Both the position numbers and the translations under genes were made by a program. From contig NZ_CADIJL010000003.1 in NCBI RefSeq assembly GCF_902859695.1, forward strand, positions 1 through 64,000: a stretch of DNA of 64,000 bases, in the 5' to 3' direction. The notes below the pieces were generated by a model. That model saw only the letters and a program-made list of their open reading frames with translations. It was not told the DNA's origin and did no database searches. Origin of the DNA: Achromobacter ruhlandii. Lineage in GTDB: Bacteria > Pseudomonadota > Gammaproteobacteria > Burkholderiales > Burkholderiaceae_B. Numbering within the stretch: the first letter of the stretch is position 1; the number at the start of each line of letters is the position of its first letter. Below are positions 1 through 11,339 of the stretch, piece after piece.

Positions 1-59
1 CCGCCTGACAAGTATCGTCTGACTGCCTTGAGTTTGAATTGCTCATCGTACTTCGTCAT
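1..59 (-). CDS. IS3-family transposase OrfA, N-terminal fragment
   Basis: The minus-strand ATG at 59 opens a frame reading MTKYDEQFKLKAVRRYLSG, the usual N-terminus of IS3-family OrfA proteins, which carry a helix-turn-helix that binds the IS ends. Only 19 codons lie in the window. In complete elements OrfA is followed by a DDE-catalytic OrfB made by programmed frameshifting; that part is outside. The adjacent terminal repeat at 86-110 supports the call. Confidence 0.7.
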   Translation of the reverse strand, partial: MTKYDEQFKLKAVRRYLSG

Positions 60-110
60 GAAAAACACCCCAAAGATTGGATTGATGTCCAACTTTTGGG
101 GTGCAGTTCA
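1..110 (-). mobile_element. End of an IS3-family insertion sequence (truncated by window edge)
   Basis: Read on the minus strand, the element begins at 110 with TGAACTGCACCCCAAAAGTT, a terminal inverted repeat of the kind found in the IS150 subgroup of IS3 elements (TG...CACCCCAAAAGTT). About 50 bases further in, an orfA-type reading frame starts and leaves the window. Only one end is visible, so the other inverted repeat, the target duplication and the integrity of the transposase cannot be judged. The element sits 64 bases beyond the gyrB stop codon. Confidence 0.75.
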
Positions 111-174
111 CAAGGCAGCCCCTTTTTCATGCATGCCGCGAAGCCCGGTAGGGCTTGCGGGCAACCCTGCGCGA

Positions 175-2640
<2,466 letters not shown>

Positions 2641-2717
2641 TTAAAGAACGGCCTGGCGGCCGGACCGCCGGCGGACCATCGGGCCCGCGGGCGGCACAAA
2701 CCCACAGCTGCGCGGAC

Positions 2718-3827
2718 TCAGATCCGCATGGGCATGACGACGTACTTGAACTGGTCGTCTTCGGGCAGGGTGATGAGCGCCGACGCGTTCGCATCGGGCA
2801 TGACCGACCACTGGATGTTGTCCACCTTGACGTTGGACAGCACGTCGAGCAGATAGCCGACGTTGAAGCCCACGTCCAGCGGCTCGTGGCCGTAGTCGAT
2901 GTCGATTTCTTCCTGCGCCTCTTCCTGCTCGGCGTTGGAAGAAGAAATCTTCATCTGGTTCTGCGCCAGTTGCAGGCGCACGCCCTTGAACTTGTCGGTG
3001 GTCAGGATGGCGGCGCGCTGCAGGCTGCCCTGCAGGGCTTCGCGGTTCACCAGGAAGTGGCGCGTGTAGTTGGTCGGGATGACGCGGGTGAAGTCGGGGA
3101 ACTTGCCTTCGACCAGCTTGGACACCAGCTCGACGTCGCCGAAGCGGAAACGGATCTGGCCCGGCGCCACGTCGATCGAGACGGGTTCGTCGGAGTCTTC
3201 CAGCAGGCGCTGCATTTCCAGCACGGTCTTGCGCGGCACGATCACTTCGTGGCGCTCGCTGATGCCGTCGGCTTCGGTGGAGCAGTGCGCCAGGCGGTGG
3301 CCGTCGGTGGCGACCGCGCGCACGCGGCCCGGTTCGAACACCAGCAGCATGCCGTTCAGGTAGTAGCGGATGTCCTGTTGCGCCATGGCGAAGTGCACCA
3401 TGTTGAACAGGTGGCGCAGCGTGCGTTGCGGCATGGTCAGCGACACGTCCCACTGCTCGGGCTGGGCCACGGTGGGGAATTCGCTGGCGGCCAGCGTCTG
3501 CAGCGCGAAGCGGCTCTTGGCCGACTGCACCGACAGCTTGTTGCTGGCCAGCGCCAGGCGCACGTCGCCGGTGTCCGGCAGGGCTTTCAGGATGTCCAGC
3601 AGCTTGCGCGCCGCCACCGTGGTGGACTCGTTGTCGTGACCCACGCCGAAGTCGGCGTGCGTGGTGATCTGCACTTCCAGGTCGGTCGCAATGAAGGCAA
3701 CCTTGTTGCCTTCCTTGCGCATCAGGATGTTCGCCAGGATGGGCAGGGTATGGCGTCTTTCGACGATGCCCGCCACGGTCGACAGCGGTTTCAGCAATGC
3801 ATCGCGTGTGGTTTGTACGAGTTGCAT
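2718..3827 (-). CDS. dnaN: DNA polymerase III beta subunit (sliding clamp)
   Basis: 369 residues beginning [15 protein letters not shown] and ending with the typical YVVMPMRI. The clamp is a ring-shaped dimer that tethers polymerase III to DNA. An ATG two codons earlier (3833) overlaps the dnaA stop codon, but the AAAGGA ribosome-binding site abuts it; the ATG at 3827 has a proper 5-base spacer, so I take 3827. It starts 2 bases after dnaA ends, so the two are co-transcribed and probably translationally coupled. Confidence 0.97.
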   Translation of the reverse strand: MQLVQTTRDALLKPLSTVAGIVERRHTLPILANILMRKEGNKVAFIATDLEVQITTHADFGVGHDNESTTVAARKLLDILKALPDTGDVRLALASNKLSVQSAKSRFALQTLAASEFPTVAQPEQWDVSLTMPQRTLRHLFNMVHFAMAQQDIRYYLNGMLLVFEPGRVRAVATDGHRLAHCSTEADGISERHEVIVPRKTVLEMQRLLEDSDEPVSIDVAPGQIRFRFGDVELVSKLVEGKFPDFTRVIPTNYTRHFLVNREALQGSLQRAAILTTDKFKGVRLQLAQNQMKISSSNAEQEEAQEEIDIDYGHEPLDVGFNVGYLLDVLSNVKVDNIQWSVMPDANASALITLPEDDQFKYVVMPMRI

Positions 3828-3829
3828 GG

Positions 3830-5290
3830 TCATCCTTTTAGAGTTTGTTCCAACACGTGCAGGGTATGGTTGAGCTCCGCTTGCTTGGCGCGGGCGTCGG
3901 AAATCTTGCGTACGGCGTGCAGCACGGTGGTGTGGTCACGGCCACCGAACAGATCGCCGATTTCCGGCAGGCTTTTCTGGGTCAGCTCCTTGGCCAGGTA
4001 CATGGCGACCTGGCGCGGCAAAGCGATATTGGCCGGCCGGCGTTTCGAATACATGTCGGCCACCTTGATCTTGTAGAAATCCGCCACCGTCTTCTGGATG
4101 TTCTCGACGGTGATCTGGCCGTTGGACACGGACAGCAGATCCTTCAAGGCTTCCTTGCAGACGTCCACGGTGAGCACGTCGCGGCCGTGGAATCGGGCAT
4201 AGGCCAGCACCTTGCGCAACGCGCCTTCGAGCTCGCGCACGTTGCTGCGCAGGTGCTTGGCGATGAAGAACGCCACTTCCTCGGGCATGGGCACGCCCTC
4301 GGACTCGGCCTTGCGCAGCAGGATCGCCACGCGCATTTCGAGTTCGGGCGGCTCGATCGCGACCGTCAGGCCGGAATCGAAGCGCGAGATCAGGCGGCTG
4401 TCGATGCCCGACAGTTCCTTCGGATACGTATCGCTGGTGATGATGATCTGCTTGCGCTGCGCCACCATCGCTTCGAACGCATAGAAGAATTCTTCCTGCG
4501 TGCGGTTCTTGCCGGAGAAGAACTGGATATCGTCGATCAGCAGCAGATCGAGCGAATGGTAGTAGCGCTTGAAGTCATCGAATGCCTTGCGCTGGTACGC
4601 CTTGACCACGTCGGACACGTACTGGTCGGCATGCACGTAGCGCACGCGCACCCCGGTGCCCGCCGCCACCATGGCGTTGCCGATGGCGTGGATCAGGTGG
4701 GTCTTGCCCAGGCCCACGCCGCCGTACAGGAACAGCGGGTTGTACGACGTGCCCGGGTTCTCGGCCACCTGCAGCGCGGCGGCGCGCGCCAGCTGGTTGG
4801 CCTTACCCGTCACGAAGTTCTCGAACGTCAGGTCGGTGTTCAGGCGCGAGCGCTCGTACACGATGTTGGCGGCGTCCGCGTTCACGGCCGCGGCCGCCGC
4901 GGTGGTCGCGACGGGGGCGGGCGCGGCGGGCTGCGCCGGCATGCCTGGCGGTGGCGCGCCGCCCAGGGGCGCGGCGGCCGAAGGCGCGGTCTGCACGGGC
5001 GGCTGCGCGCGCACCGGCGCCACCGGCATGCGCGGGGTGGCGCCTTGCGTGGGCAATTCGAACAGGACCTGTACCGGACGCTCGAACCACTCCGCGGCCA
5101 ACGCTTCGATCTGGTGGGAGAAGTTCTTGCGCACCCAGTCCAGCTTGAACCGGTTGGGGGCGGCAACGCGCAGCACCGCCTGCGTTTCGTCATACGCAAG
5201 CGGGACCAGCGGTCGTATCCACGCGCTGATTTGTTGGGGGGGGAGTTCCTGCTCAAGACGACTGACGCAGGTCTGCCAGAATTCTTTCAT
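3830..5290 (-). CDS. dnaA: Chromosomal replication initiator protein DnaA
   Basis: 486 residues from [20 protein letters not shown]. Domain I interacts with helicase loaders and is followed by an Ala/Pro/Gly-rich linker (about residues 85-155). The AAA+ domain has Walker [11 protein letters not shown] and Walker [10 protein letters not shown]. Domain IV ends in the DNA-binding signature [19 protein letters not shown] five codons upstream could extend it, but the ATG at 5290 has an AAGAG site before it and matches known betaproteobacterial starts. A perfect DnaA box at 5335-5343 lies in its promoter region, implying autoregulation. Confidence 0.97.
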   Translation of the reverse strand: MKEFWQTCVSRLEQELPPQQISAWIRPLVPLAYDETQAVLRVAAPNRFKLDWVRKNFSHQIEALAAEWFERPVQVLFELPTQGATPRMPVAPVRAQPPVQTAPSAAAPLGGAPPPGMPAQPAAPAPVATTAAAAAVNADAANIVYERSRLNTDLTFENFVTGKANQLARAAALQVAENPGTSYNPLFLYGGVGLGKTHLIHAIGNAMVAAGTGVRVRYVHADQYVSDVVKAYQRKAFDDFKRYYHSLDLLLIDDIQFFSGKNRTQEEFFYAFEAMVAQRKQIIITSDTYPKELSGIDSRLISRFDSGLTVAIEPPELEMRVAILLRKAESEGVPMPEEVAFFIAKHLRSNVRELEGALRKVLAYARFHGRDVLTVDVCKEALKDLLSVSNGQITVENIQKTVADFYKIKVADMYSKRRPANIALPRQVAMYLAKELTQKSLPEIGDLFGGRDHTTVLHAVRKISDARAKQAELNHTLHVLEQTLKG

Positions 5291-5311
5291 GTCGCTCTTA
5301 TTCAAACCTCG

Positions 5312-5343
5312 ATTCTACCTTGCCTGGGCACGGGTTATCCACA
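5312..5343 (-). promoter_or_regulatory. dnaA promoter with overlapping DnaA box
   Basis: On the minus strand a -10-like TAGAAT lies at 5317-5312, about 20 bases before the dnaA ATG. No good -35 hexamer precedes it, but a perfect DnaA box (TTATCCACA on plus, 5335-5343) covers where the -35 would be. This arrangement fits repression of dnaA by its own product. The promoter is inferred from sequence only. Confidence 0.45.
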
Positions 5344-5383
5344 GGGTAGGGCATGGGCTTGCACAATCTGCCCCCTTAACTGT

Positions 5384-5412
5384 TTGACAAGACAGGGAAA
5401 ACTTGCTGAAAT
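5384..5412 (+). promoter_or_regulatory. Candidate sigma-70 promoter for rpmH operon
   Basis: TTGACA at 5384-5389, a 17-base spacer and TGAAAT at 5407-5412. The -35 is perfect and the -10 matches at four of six positions. It faces rpmH and would give a leader of about 300 bases containing the large inverted repeat at 5582-5622. Other promoters nearer rpmH are possible. Confidence 0.4.
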
Positions 5413-5581
5413 GGTGGGCTTTTCCGAATTCTGTCTGTCAGAAGGTTTCGCAGAAGGCCCAGGTTCACACGGGTAATAGGGTAATGGTTACACTTACCCC
5501 GCCCCCGGAACTGTGCCTTGCTGAATAGGTCGCCCGGGTATTGCCCGGACCAGAGCCCCGTCTACAAGCCTGTCTTTGCCA

Positions 5582-5622
5582 GCGAATCCGCATGTGCATG
5601 TCAATGTCACATACGGATTCGC
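5582..5622. repeat. 15-bp inverted repeat in the dnaA-rpmH intergenic region
   Basis: Left arm GCGAATCCGCATGTG (5582-5596), 11-base loop, right arm CACATACGGATTCGC (5608-5622); 14 of 15 pairs match. No T-tract follows on either strand, so it is not a standard intrinsic terminator. It lies in the presumed rpmH leader, about 95 bases before the start codon. Confidence 0.7.
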
Positions 5623-5716
5623 AGCGAAACGCTTACTAGATACCCGCTACCGGATTTGCGACCAGGAACCCTCCGGGCAGGTCCCTTCTGACTTTTGTTC
5701 TTTTTGTGGATCGTCC

Positions 5717-5851
5717 ATGAAACGCACCTACCAACCTTCCGTTACCCGCCGCAAGCGCACCCATGGTTTCCGCGTGCGCATGAAGACCCGCGCTGGCCGC
5801 GCCATCCTGAACGCCCGCCGCGCCAAGGGCCGCAAGCGTCTGGCCGTCTAA
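5717..5851 (+). CDS. rpmH: 50S ribosomal protein L34
   Basis: 44 residues, [20 protein letters not shown]... ending GRKRLAV: the full-length, arginine-rich L34 sequence. It binds 23S rRNA in the large subunit. The start is the only ATG consistent with the family; longer in-frame extension upstream is unsupported. It is the first gene of rpmH-rnpA-yidD-yidC, divergent from dnaA, a very conserved bacterial arrangement. The ribosome-binding site is weak (GTGGA). Confidence 0.97.
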   Translation: MKRTYQPSVTRRKRTHGFRVRMKTRAGRAILNARRAKGRKRLAV

Positions 5852-5897
5852 GTCTCGCTGTCGCGCAGACACTTGACCCACGCCTGACCCGCAGTCC

Positions 5898-6269
5898 ATG
5901 CCGCGCGCCACGCTTCCGCCGGAGGCGCGGCTGCATCGCCCCTCCGAGTTCGCCGCCGCCCTCAAAGGCCGGCGTCTGGCCCGAGGGGCGTTTTTCGTTG
6001 TGAGCGCCGCTTCCAACGATCTGCCCCCCGGCCAGGCTCCCTGTGCCCGGCTGGGCCTGGTGATCGCCAAGCGCTTCGCCGCCCACGCCACCACGCGCAA
6101 CGCCCTCAAGCGGGTCATCCGCGAGGCGTTCCGCCACCGGCGGCTGGGGTTGCCGGCGAAAGACTACGTCGTCCGGCTGCACAGCAAGGTAACGCCCGCC
6201 ACGCTCACCGCGCTGAAACAGGCGGCCCGGGCCGAAGCGGACGCTCACTTCGAGCGGATCGCGCGATGA
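5898..6269 (+). CDS. rnpA: Ribonuclease P protein component
   Basis: 123 residues. RnpA is the small basic protein that helps the RNase P RNA cleave 5' leaders from tRNA precursors. The N-terminal [15 protein letters not shown] and the signature [16 protein letters not shown] (the RNR-type motif, around residues 65-80) identify it. It follows rpmH by 46 bases and overlaps yidD by four bases (ATGA), indicating coupled translation. Confidence 0.96.
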   Translation: MPRATLPPEARLHRPSEFAAALKGRRLARGAFFVVSAASNDLPPGQAPCARLGLVIAKRFAAHATTRNALKRVIREAFRHRRLGLPAKDYVVRLHSKVTPATLTALKQAARAEADAHFERIAR

Positions 6270-6589
6270 ACGGCCCATCCCCCCGGCAGGCAGGCCGCGC
6301 GCAGCGCGGGCGTTCCGTGGGGGCCGCAATCCTCATTGCCCCGATCCGGTTCTACAGGTTTTTCCTGAGTCCCTGGATCGGCCGGCAATGCCGCTTCACC
6401 CCGACCTGCTCGGCGTACGCGATCGAGGCGATCGAGCGCCACGGACCCTGGCGCGGCTTCTGGCTGATGCTGCGACGCATTGGCCGCTGCCACCCCTGGT
6501 CGCCCGGCGGCTGGGACCCGGTTCCCGCCGACAAGGGAACCAAGCGCGGGGCCTGCTGCTCCCATGGCCACCGCACTGAGCATGATTGA
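6266..6589 (+). CDS. yidD: Membrane protein insertion efficiency factor YidD
   Basis: 107 residues. Family hallmarks are present: [38 protein letters not shown] and [15 protein letters not shown]. YidD is a small membrane-associated protein that assists YidC-dependent insertion. The N-terminal 18 residues are extra basic sequence before the conserved block. It overlaps rnpA by ATGA and precedes yidC by 48 bases. Three cysteines of the conserved core are visible; a further Cys-Cys pair near the C-terminus lies outside it. Confidence 0.95.
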   Translation: MNGPSPRQAGRAQRGRSVGAAILIAPIRFYRFFLSPWIGRQCRFTPTCSAYAIEAIERHGPWRGFWLMLRRIGRCHPWSPGGWDPVPADKGTKRGACCSHGHRTEHD

Positions 6590-6637
6590 CGCTAAACTGG
6601 CGGGCTTTGCTGGCCCGTATTCACTTCAGTAGGCACC

Positions 6638-8326
6638 ATGGATATCCGACGAACCGTCCTCTGGATGATTTTCTCCTTCTCGCTGTTGCTCCTTTGGAAC
6701 AACTGGCAGATCCATAACGGCAAACCGTCGTTGTTCGGGGCGCCCACGCCCACGGCCAGCACGACCGCCAACGGCACGCCGGCCGCCGCGAACAACGCGA
6801 CGCCCTCGGTGCCCAATGCGCCGCCCGCGACCGCCGCCGCCGCGCCTTCGGCCGTGCCTGGCGCCGCCGCGCCGGTGCCGACGCGCTCGGAAGAAGTGGT
6901 CGTCACCACCGACGTGCTGCGCCTGACCTTCGACACGCTGGGCGCCCAACTGGTGCGCGCCGAGCTGCTGAAGTACCCGGCCACCGGCCAGCCCGACAAG
7001 CCCACCGTGCTGCTGGACCGCTCCGCGGGCCTGAACTACGTTGCCCAGACCGGCGTGGTCGGCGCCGCCAACGGCCAGAATTTCCCCACCCACCAGACGC
7101 CGTTCCGCGTGGTCTCGACCGACCGCCAGCTGACCGGCGACAGCCTGGTGGTGGCGTTCGAAGCCGAATCGGGTGGCGTCAAGGTCACCAAGACCTTCAC
7201 GCTGCATCGCGGCCGCTATGACATCGACGTGCGCCACGACCTGGCCAACGTCGGCGCCGCCCCCGTGACGCCGGCGCTGTACCTGCAGCTCGAGCGCGAC
7301 GGCAACGATCCGGCCGATACCTCCAGCTTCTATCACACGTTCACCGGCATTGCCGTCTACTCGGAACAGGACAAGTTCCAGAAGATGACCTTCGCCGACA
7401 TCGAGAAGAAGAAGGCCAACTACATCAAGCAGGCGGACAACGGCTGGATCGCCGTGGTGCAGCACTACTTCGCCACCGCCTGGGTGCCGCCGCAAGGCAA
7501 GCCGCGCAACAACGAAGTGCTGGAAGTGCAGAAGAACCTGTACGCCGCCCGCACCATCGAAGCCGTCGGCGAGATCGCCCCGGGCGCCGCCGCCCGCGTC
7601 GATTCGCACCTGTGGGTCGGCCCGCAGGACCAGAAGGCCATGGCGGCGCTCGCCCCCGGCCTGGAACTGGTGGTCGACTACGGCTGGCTGACCATCATCG
7701 CCAAGCCGCTGTTCACGCTGATGACCTGGCTGCACTCCATCCTGGGCAACTGGGGCTGGACCATCGTCGCCCTGACCGTGCTGATCAAGGCGCTGTTCTA
7801 CCCCCTGGCCGCCGCCAGCTACCGCTCCATGGCCCGCATGAAGCAGGTCGCCCCGCGCCTGCAGGCCCTGAAGGAAAAGTACGGCGACGACAAGCAGAAG
7901 CTCAACGCGGCCATGATGGAGATGTACCGCACCGAGAAGATCAATCCGCTGGGCGGCTGCCTGCCGATGGTGGTGCAGATCCCGGTGTTCATCTCGCTGT
8001 ACTGGGTGCTGCTGGCCAGCGTGGAAATGCGCGGCGCGCCGTGGATCCTGTGGGTGCACGACCTGTCGATCCGCGACCCGTACTTCATTCTGCCCGCCAT
8101 CATGATGGCCACCATGTTCCTGCAGATCAAGCTGAACCCGACGCCCCCGGACCCCGTCCAGGCCAAGGTCATGATGATCATGCCGCTGGTGTTCGGCGGG
8201 ATGATGTTCTTCTTCCCGGCCGGCCTGGTGCTCTACTGGTGCGTCAACAACACCTTGTCGATCGCGCAGCAGTGGTCCATCACCCGCGCCATGCAGCGCA
8301 AGACGGAAGCCGCGGCCAACCGCTGA
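6638..8326 (+). CDS. yidC: Membrane protein insertase YidC
   Basis: 562 residues, the long Gram-negative form. TM1 is near residues 5-22 (TVLWMIFSFSLLLLWNNW). An Ala/Pro/Thr-rich stretch (about 35-85) leads into the large periplasmic beta-sandwich. The conserved hydrophobic core begins around 350 (KPLFTLMTWLHSILGNWGWTI, then NPLGGCLPMVVQIPVFISLYWVL) and ends with a basic tail. It inserts inner-membrane proteins alone or with SecYEG. In many relatives mnmE follows directly; here mnmE is 11 kb away. A terminator follows at 8349. Confidence 0.97.
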   Translation: MDIRRTVLWMIFSFSLLLLWNNWQIHNGKPSLFGAPTPTASTTANGTPAAANNATPSVPNAPPATAAAAPSAVPGAAAPVPTRSEEVVVTTDVLRLTFDTLGAQLVRAELLKYPATGQPDKPTVLLDRSAGLNYVAQTGVVGAANGQNFPTHQTPFRVVSTDRQLTGDSLVVAFEAESGGVKVTKTFTLHRGRYDIDVRHDLANVGAAPVTPALYLQLERDGNDPADTSSFYHTFTGIAVYSEQDKFQKMTFADIEKKKANYIKQADNGWIAVVQHYFATAWVPPQGKPRNNEVLEVQKNLYAARTIEAVGEIAPGAAARVDSHLWVGPQDQKAMAALAPGLELVVDYGWLTIIAKPLFTLMTWLHSILGNWGWTIVALTVLIKALFYPLAAASYRSMARMKQVAPRLQALKEKYGDDKQKLNAAMMEMYRTEKINPLGGCLPMVVQIPVFISLYWVLLASVEMRGAPWILWVHDLSIRDPYFILPAIMMATMFLQIKLNPTPPDPVQAKVMMIMPLVFGGMMFFFPAGLVLYWCVNNTLSIAQQWSITRAMQRKTEAAANR

Positions 8327-8345
8327 TTCCCGTTCGCGCCATGAA

Positions 8346-8374
8346 AAGCCGGCCCCCAGGGGCCGGTTTTTTTT
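8346..8374 (+). terminator. Intrinsic terminator after yidC
   Basis: GC-rich hairpin with arms CCGGCCCC (8349-8356) and GGGGCCGG (8359-8366), closing to a four-base loop after one pair opens, followed by eight T residues (8367-8374). It lies 22 bases after the yidC stop and ends the rpmH-yidC operon. Confidence 0.88.
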
Positions 8375-8425
8375 CGTCCCCGTTGCAAGGGGTTTGGCGC
8401 CGATGCGCCTGAAGTCGCGCGTGTG

Positions 8426-8491
8426 ATAGTTATTTTCAATCAAATTTTATAGATCAATCAACTTCACACTGCAAACATTGACCCCTATGAT
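8426..8491 (+). promoter_or_regulatory. katA promoter with possible OxyR-type site
   Basis: TTCACA (8463-8468), 17-base spacer, TATGAT (8486-8491): five of six matches at each hexamer. Immediately upstream, ATAG (8426), CAAT (8437) and ATAG (8449) fall at about 11-base intervals and resemble the ATAG-N7-CTAT repeats bound by OxyR, but one interval is off by one base. The promoter is better supported than the OxyR site. Confidence 0.45.
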
Positions 8492-8593
8492 GTGTCGGAG
8501 ATATCCCCCGGCCGGCAATGTCCCGGGCGGTATCCGATCACGCTGCGCGGCCCCGGCGCCGCGCATTCCAGGAATTACGTAGGGAGTGTGTCC

Positions 8594-10039
8594 ATGACCG
8601 ACAAGAAGCATCTGACCACCGCCTCGGGCGCCCCGGTGGCCGACAACACCAACACCCTGACCGCCGGTCCGCGCGGCCCGGCGCTGTTGCAGGACTTCTG
8701 GCTGATAGAAAAGCTCGCCCATTTCGACCGTGAACGCATCCCCGAACGCGTGGTGCACGCCAAGGGCTCGGGCGCCTACGGCACCTTCACCGTCACCCAC
8801 GACATCACCAAGTACACCCGCGCCAGCATCTTCTCCAAGGTCGGCAAGCAGACTCCGTTGTTCCTGCGTTTTTCGACCGTGGCCGGCGAACGCGGCGCCG
8901 CCGACGCCGAGCGCGACGTGCGCGGCTTCGCCATCAAGTTCTACACCGACGAAGGCAACTGGGACCTGGTCGGCAACAACACCCCGGTGTTCTTCATCCG
9001 CGACCCGCTCAAGTTCCCCGACTTCATCCACACCCAGAAGCGCGATCCCAAGACCAACCTGCGCAGCGCCACGGCGGCCTGGGATTTCTGGTCGCTCAGC
9101 CCCGAATCGCTGCACCAGGTCACCATCCTGATGAGCGACCGCGGCATTCCGGCCAACCTGCGCCAGCAGCATGGCTTCGGCTCGCACACCTTCAGCTTCG
9201 TCAATGCCGAAGGGGAACGCTTCTACGTGAAATTCCACTTCAAGTCGCAGCAGGGCATCGCCTGTCTGACTGACGAGGAAGCCGCGCAGGTCGTGGCCCA
9301 CGATCGCGAGAGCTCGCAGCGCGACCTGTTCGACAACATCGAGCAGGGCAACTTCCCGAAGTGGACGCTGAAGGTGCAGATCATGCCCGCGGCCGAAGCC
9401 GAGACCTATCACATCAATCCGTTCGATCTGACCAAGGTGTGGCCGCACGGCGATTACCCGCTGATCGAAGTGGGCGTGCTGGAACTGAACAAGAACCCGG
9501 AGAACTACTTCGCCGAGGTCGAGCAGGCCGCCTTCACGCCCGCCAACGTGGTGCCCGGCATCGACTTCTCGCCGGACAAGATGCTGCAGGGCCGCCTGTT
9601 CTCCTACGGTGACACGCACCGCTACCGCCTGGGCATCAACCATCACCAGATCCCGGTGAACGCCCCGCGCTGCCCGTTCCACAGCTATCACCGCGACGGC
9701 GCGGGCCGGGTCGACGGCAATGCCGGCGGCACGCTCAACTACGAACCCAACAGCGCCGGTGAATGGAAGGAAACCCCGTCGGCCGGCGAACCGCCGCTGC
9801 CGCTGGACGGCCAGGCCGCCGCGCGCTGGAACCACCGCGTCGATGACGACTACTACTCGCAGCCGGGCGCGCTGTTCCGCCTGATGACGCCGGCGCAGCA
9901 GGAACTGCTGTTCGGCAACATCGGCCGCCACATGGCCGGCGTGCCCGAGGAAATCCAGCGCCGCCAGCTGGAACACTTCCGCAAGGCCGATCCGGCCTAC
10001 GCGGCGGGCGTGGCCAAGGCGCTGGGGCTGAAGCTGTAA
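8594..10039 (+). CDS. katA: Catalase (heme, small-subunit clade)
   Basis: 481 residues from [18 protein letters not shown]. It decomposes H2O2 to water and oxygen. Visible are catalytic His55 in [12 protein letters not shown], the distal Asn in [11 protein letters not shown], and the proximal heme ligand region [21 protein letters not shown]. The length fits clade-3 monofunctional catalases. An ATG 34 codons upstream exists, but GGGAG eight bases before 8594 and the family N-terminus favour this start. It is a single-gene unit with its own promoter and terminator, and sits between yidC and mnmE as part of an accessory block. Confidence 0.96.
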   Translation: MTDKKHLTTASGAPVADNTNTLTAGPRGPALLQDFWLIEKLAHFDRERIPERVVHAKGSGAYGTFTVTHDITKYTRASIFSKVGKQTPLFLRFSTVAGERGAADAERDVRGFAIKFYTDEGNWDLVGNNTPVFFIRDPLKFPDFIHTQKRDPKTNLRSATAAWDFWSLSPESLHQVTILMSDRGIPANLRQQHGFGSHTFSFVNAEGERFYVKFHFKSQQGIACLTDEEAAQVVAHDRESSQRDLFDNIEQGNFPKWTLKVQIMPAAEAETYHINPFDLTKVWPHGDYPLIEVGVLELNKNPENYFAEVEQAAFTPANVVPGIDFSPDKMLQGRLFSYGDTHRYRLGINHHQIPVNAPRCPFHSYHRDGAGRVDGNAGGTLNYEPNSAGEWKETPSAGEPPLPLDGQAAARWNHRVDDDYYSQPGALFRLMTPAQQELLFGNIGRHMAGVPEEIQRRQLEHFRKADPAYAAGVAKALGLKL

Positions 10040-10089
10040 GGCGGTAAGGGCCGCGTCCACGCGCGGCCGACACGCCGTGCAATACACAT

Positions 10090-10119
10090 CGGGCGGCCCG
10101 CGGGTCGCCCGTTTTCTTT
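10090..10119 (+). terminator. Intrinsic terminator after katA
   Basis: Arms CGGGCG (10090-10095) and CGCCCG (10106-10111) with partial inner pairing, followed by TTTTCTTT. It lies about 50 bases past the katA stop. Confidence 0.7.
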
Positions 10120-10216
10120 GTCTGTCGAGCGCTTTTCGCCGGCCTTCACGGCTTGTTCCCGTGGCCGCGTCCGCATTCTTCGCCTGCGCTTTGCTCCGGA
10201 AACCGCCGCAAGCGAC

Positions 10217-10332
10217 TTTTCCACAGCAGGGCCGAAAAAAGTTATCCCCATTTGTCCACAGCCAATTCACAGGCAATCCACAGGATTTTCACAGGCGCTG
10301 TGGATAGTCTTGCCCGGGCATGCTGTGGAAAA
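10217..10332. repeat. Phased array of DnaA-box-like 9-mers
   Basis: Eight 9-mers resembling TTATCCACA: TTTTCCACA (10217), TTATCCCCA (10242), TTGTCCACA (10252), CAATTCACA (10263), CAATCCACA (10274), ATTTTCACA (10285), then two in the opposite orientation, TGTGGATAG (10299) and TGTGGAAAA (10324). The central five are spaced 10, 11, 11 and 11 bases, one helical turn. The gap lies between two convergent genes, so it holds no gene-start promoter. Binding by DnaA is inferred. Confidence 0.6.
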
Positions 10333-10340
10333 CCCGCTTG

Positions 10341-11267
10341 CTAGTATTTCAGGCCCGTATCGCACAGCACCGTGGCCACCGTCGCGTCCGCACGCAGCCG
10401 GCCCGAGCGCAACAGCCTGGCGGCCGCGCATACATTGGCGGCGGCGGAATAACCCACGTACAGGCCCTCGCGCACGGCCAGCAGGCGCCGCCATTCCTGC
10501 GCCTCGTCGTCGGTGACCGCAATGCTCAGGTCCATCAGGGACGGATCCCAGTGCGGCGGCACCGCGCCATAGCTGGTGCCCTGGATCAAGTGGCGCGCCT
10601 TGGTCACCGGCGCGCCGGCCAGCACTTCGCAGCCCAGCGGCTCGACCGCCGCGCAAACGGTGGCGGCGCTGGCCGCCTTGAGCGCGCGCGCCACGCCCAT
10701 GAAGGTGCAGCCGGTGCCGACGGCCGCGACCCAGCCATCCACGGGCGCGCCAAGCTGTTGCAGGATTTCGCGGCCGGTGCCGCTTTCGTGCGCGGCCATG
10801 CATTCGACGGCGTTGAACTGGTCGACGTAGAAGCCGCCGCGTTCGCGCGCCAAAGCCGCCGCCACCTCGGCCGCCGCCTGGACGTCGGCGCCGGTGACCT
10901 GCCCGGGGGCGCCATCGACCTGCGGCACCAGCACCACCTCGGCGCCCAGTCCTTCCAGCATGCGGGCGCGGGCCGGGCTGTTGCCCGCCGACATGGTGAC
11001 CACCAGCGGATGCCCCAGCGCGGCGCAGGCCACGGCCAGGCCCGCCCCCATGTTGCCGCTGGTCATCTCCACCACCGGCATGCCGGGCGCCAGGCGGCCG
11101 TCGGCGCGCGCGGCCAGCAGGATGGCCTTGGCGGCGCGATCCTTGACGCTGCCGCCCGGTTGCAGGAATTCGGCCTTGGCCACGATTCGGCCGGGACCGT
11201 CGTGCGCCCGGCTCAACGTGATCAGGGGGGTGTTGCCGATGAGTTCAATGGAAGAGGTTGCCAGCAT
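10341..11267 (-). CDS. Cysteine-synthase-family PLP-dependent enzyme
   Basis: 308 residues from MLATSSIELIGNTPLITL. Fold-type II PLP enzyme: Lys42 in GGSVKDRAA should carry the cofactor, SGNMG binds the substrate carboxylate and GTGCTFMG corresponds to the phosphate-binding glycine loop. Close relatives include O-acetylserine sulfhydrylase and cystathionine beta-synthase. TSGNMG in place of TSGNTG and GTGCT in place of GTGGT depart from housekeeping CysK/CysM, so substrate is uncertain. An ATG at 11297 is an alternative start. It lies downstream of the small exported protein and the TauD-type enzyme on the same strand. Confidence 0.85.
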   Translation of the reverse strand: MLATSSIELIGNTPLITLSRAHDGPGRIVAKAEFLQPGGSVKDRAAKAILLAARADGRLAPGMPVVEMTSGNMGAGLAVACAALGHPLVVTMSAGNSPARARMLEGLGAEVVLVPQVDGAPGQVTGADVQAAAEVAAALARERGGFYVDQFNAVECMAAHESGTGREILQQLGAPVDGWVAAVGTGCTFMGVARALKAASAATVCAAVEPLGCEVLAGAPVTKARHLIQGTSYGAVPPHWDPSLMDLSIAVTDDEAQEWRRLLAVREGLYVGYSAAANVCAAARLLRSGRLRADATVATVLCDTGLKY

Positions 11268-11339
11268 GTCGAGTCCGATAGGCGCAACCGCGCGCATCCG
11301 TGGGATGCCGAAGGCGCGGTCGATGCGTACCGGACTATT

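Noticed and set aside
5291..5716. dnaA-rpmH gap as the main origin
   Set aside because: Common oriC position in bacteria, but only one perfect DnaA box is seen and it is better explained by dnaA autoregulation. Not excluded.
8447..10276. 609-codon minus-strand open frame opposite katA
   Set aside because: Antisense shadow of catalase; it also runs through the DnaA-like array and has no domain.
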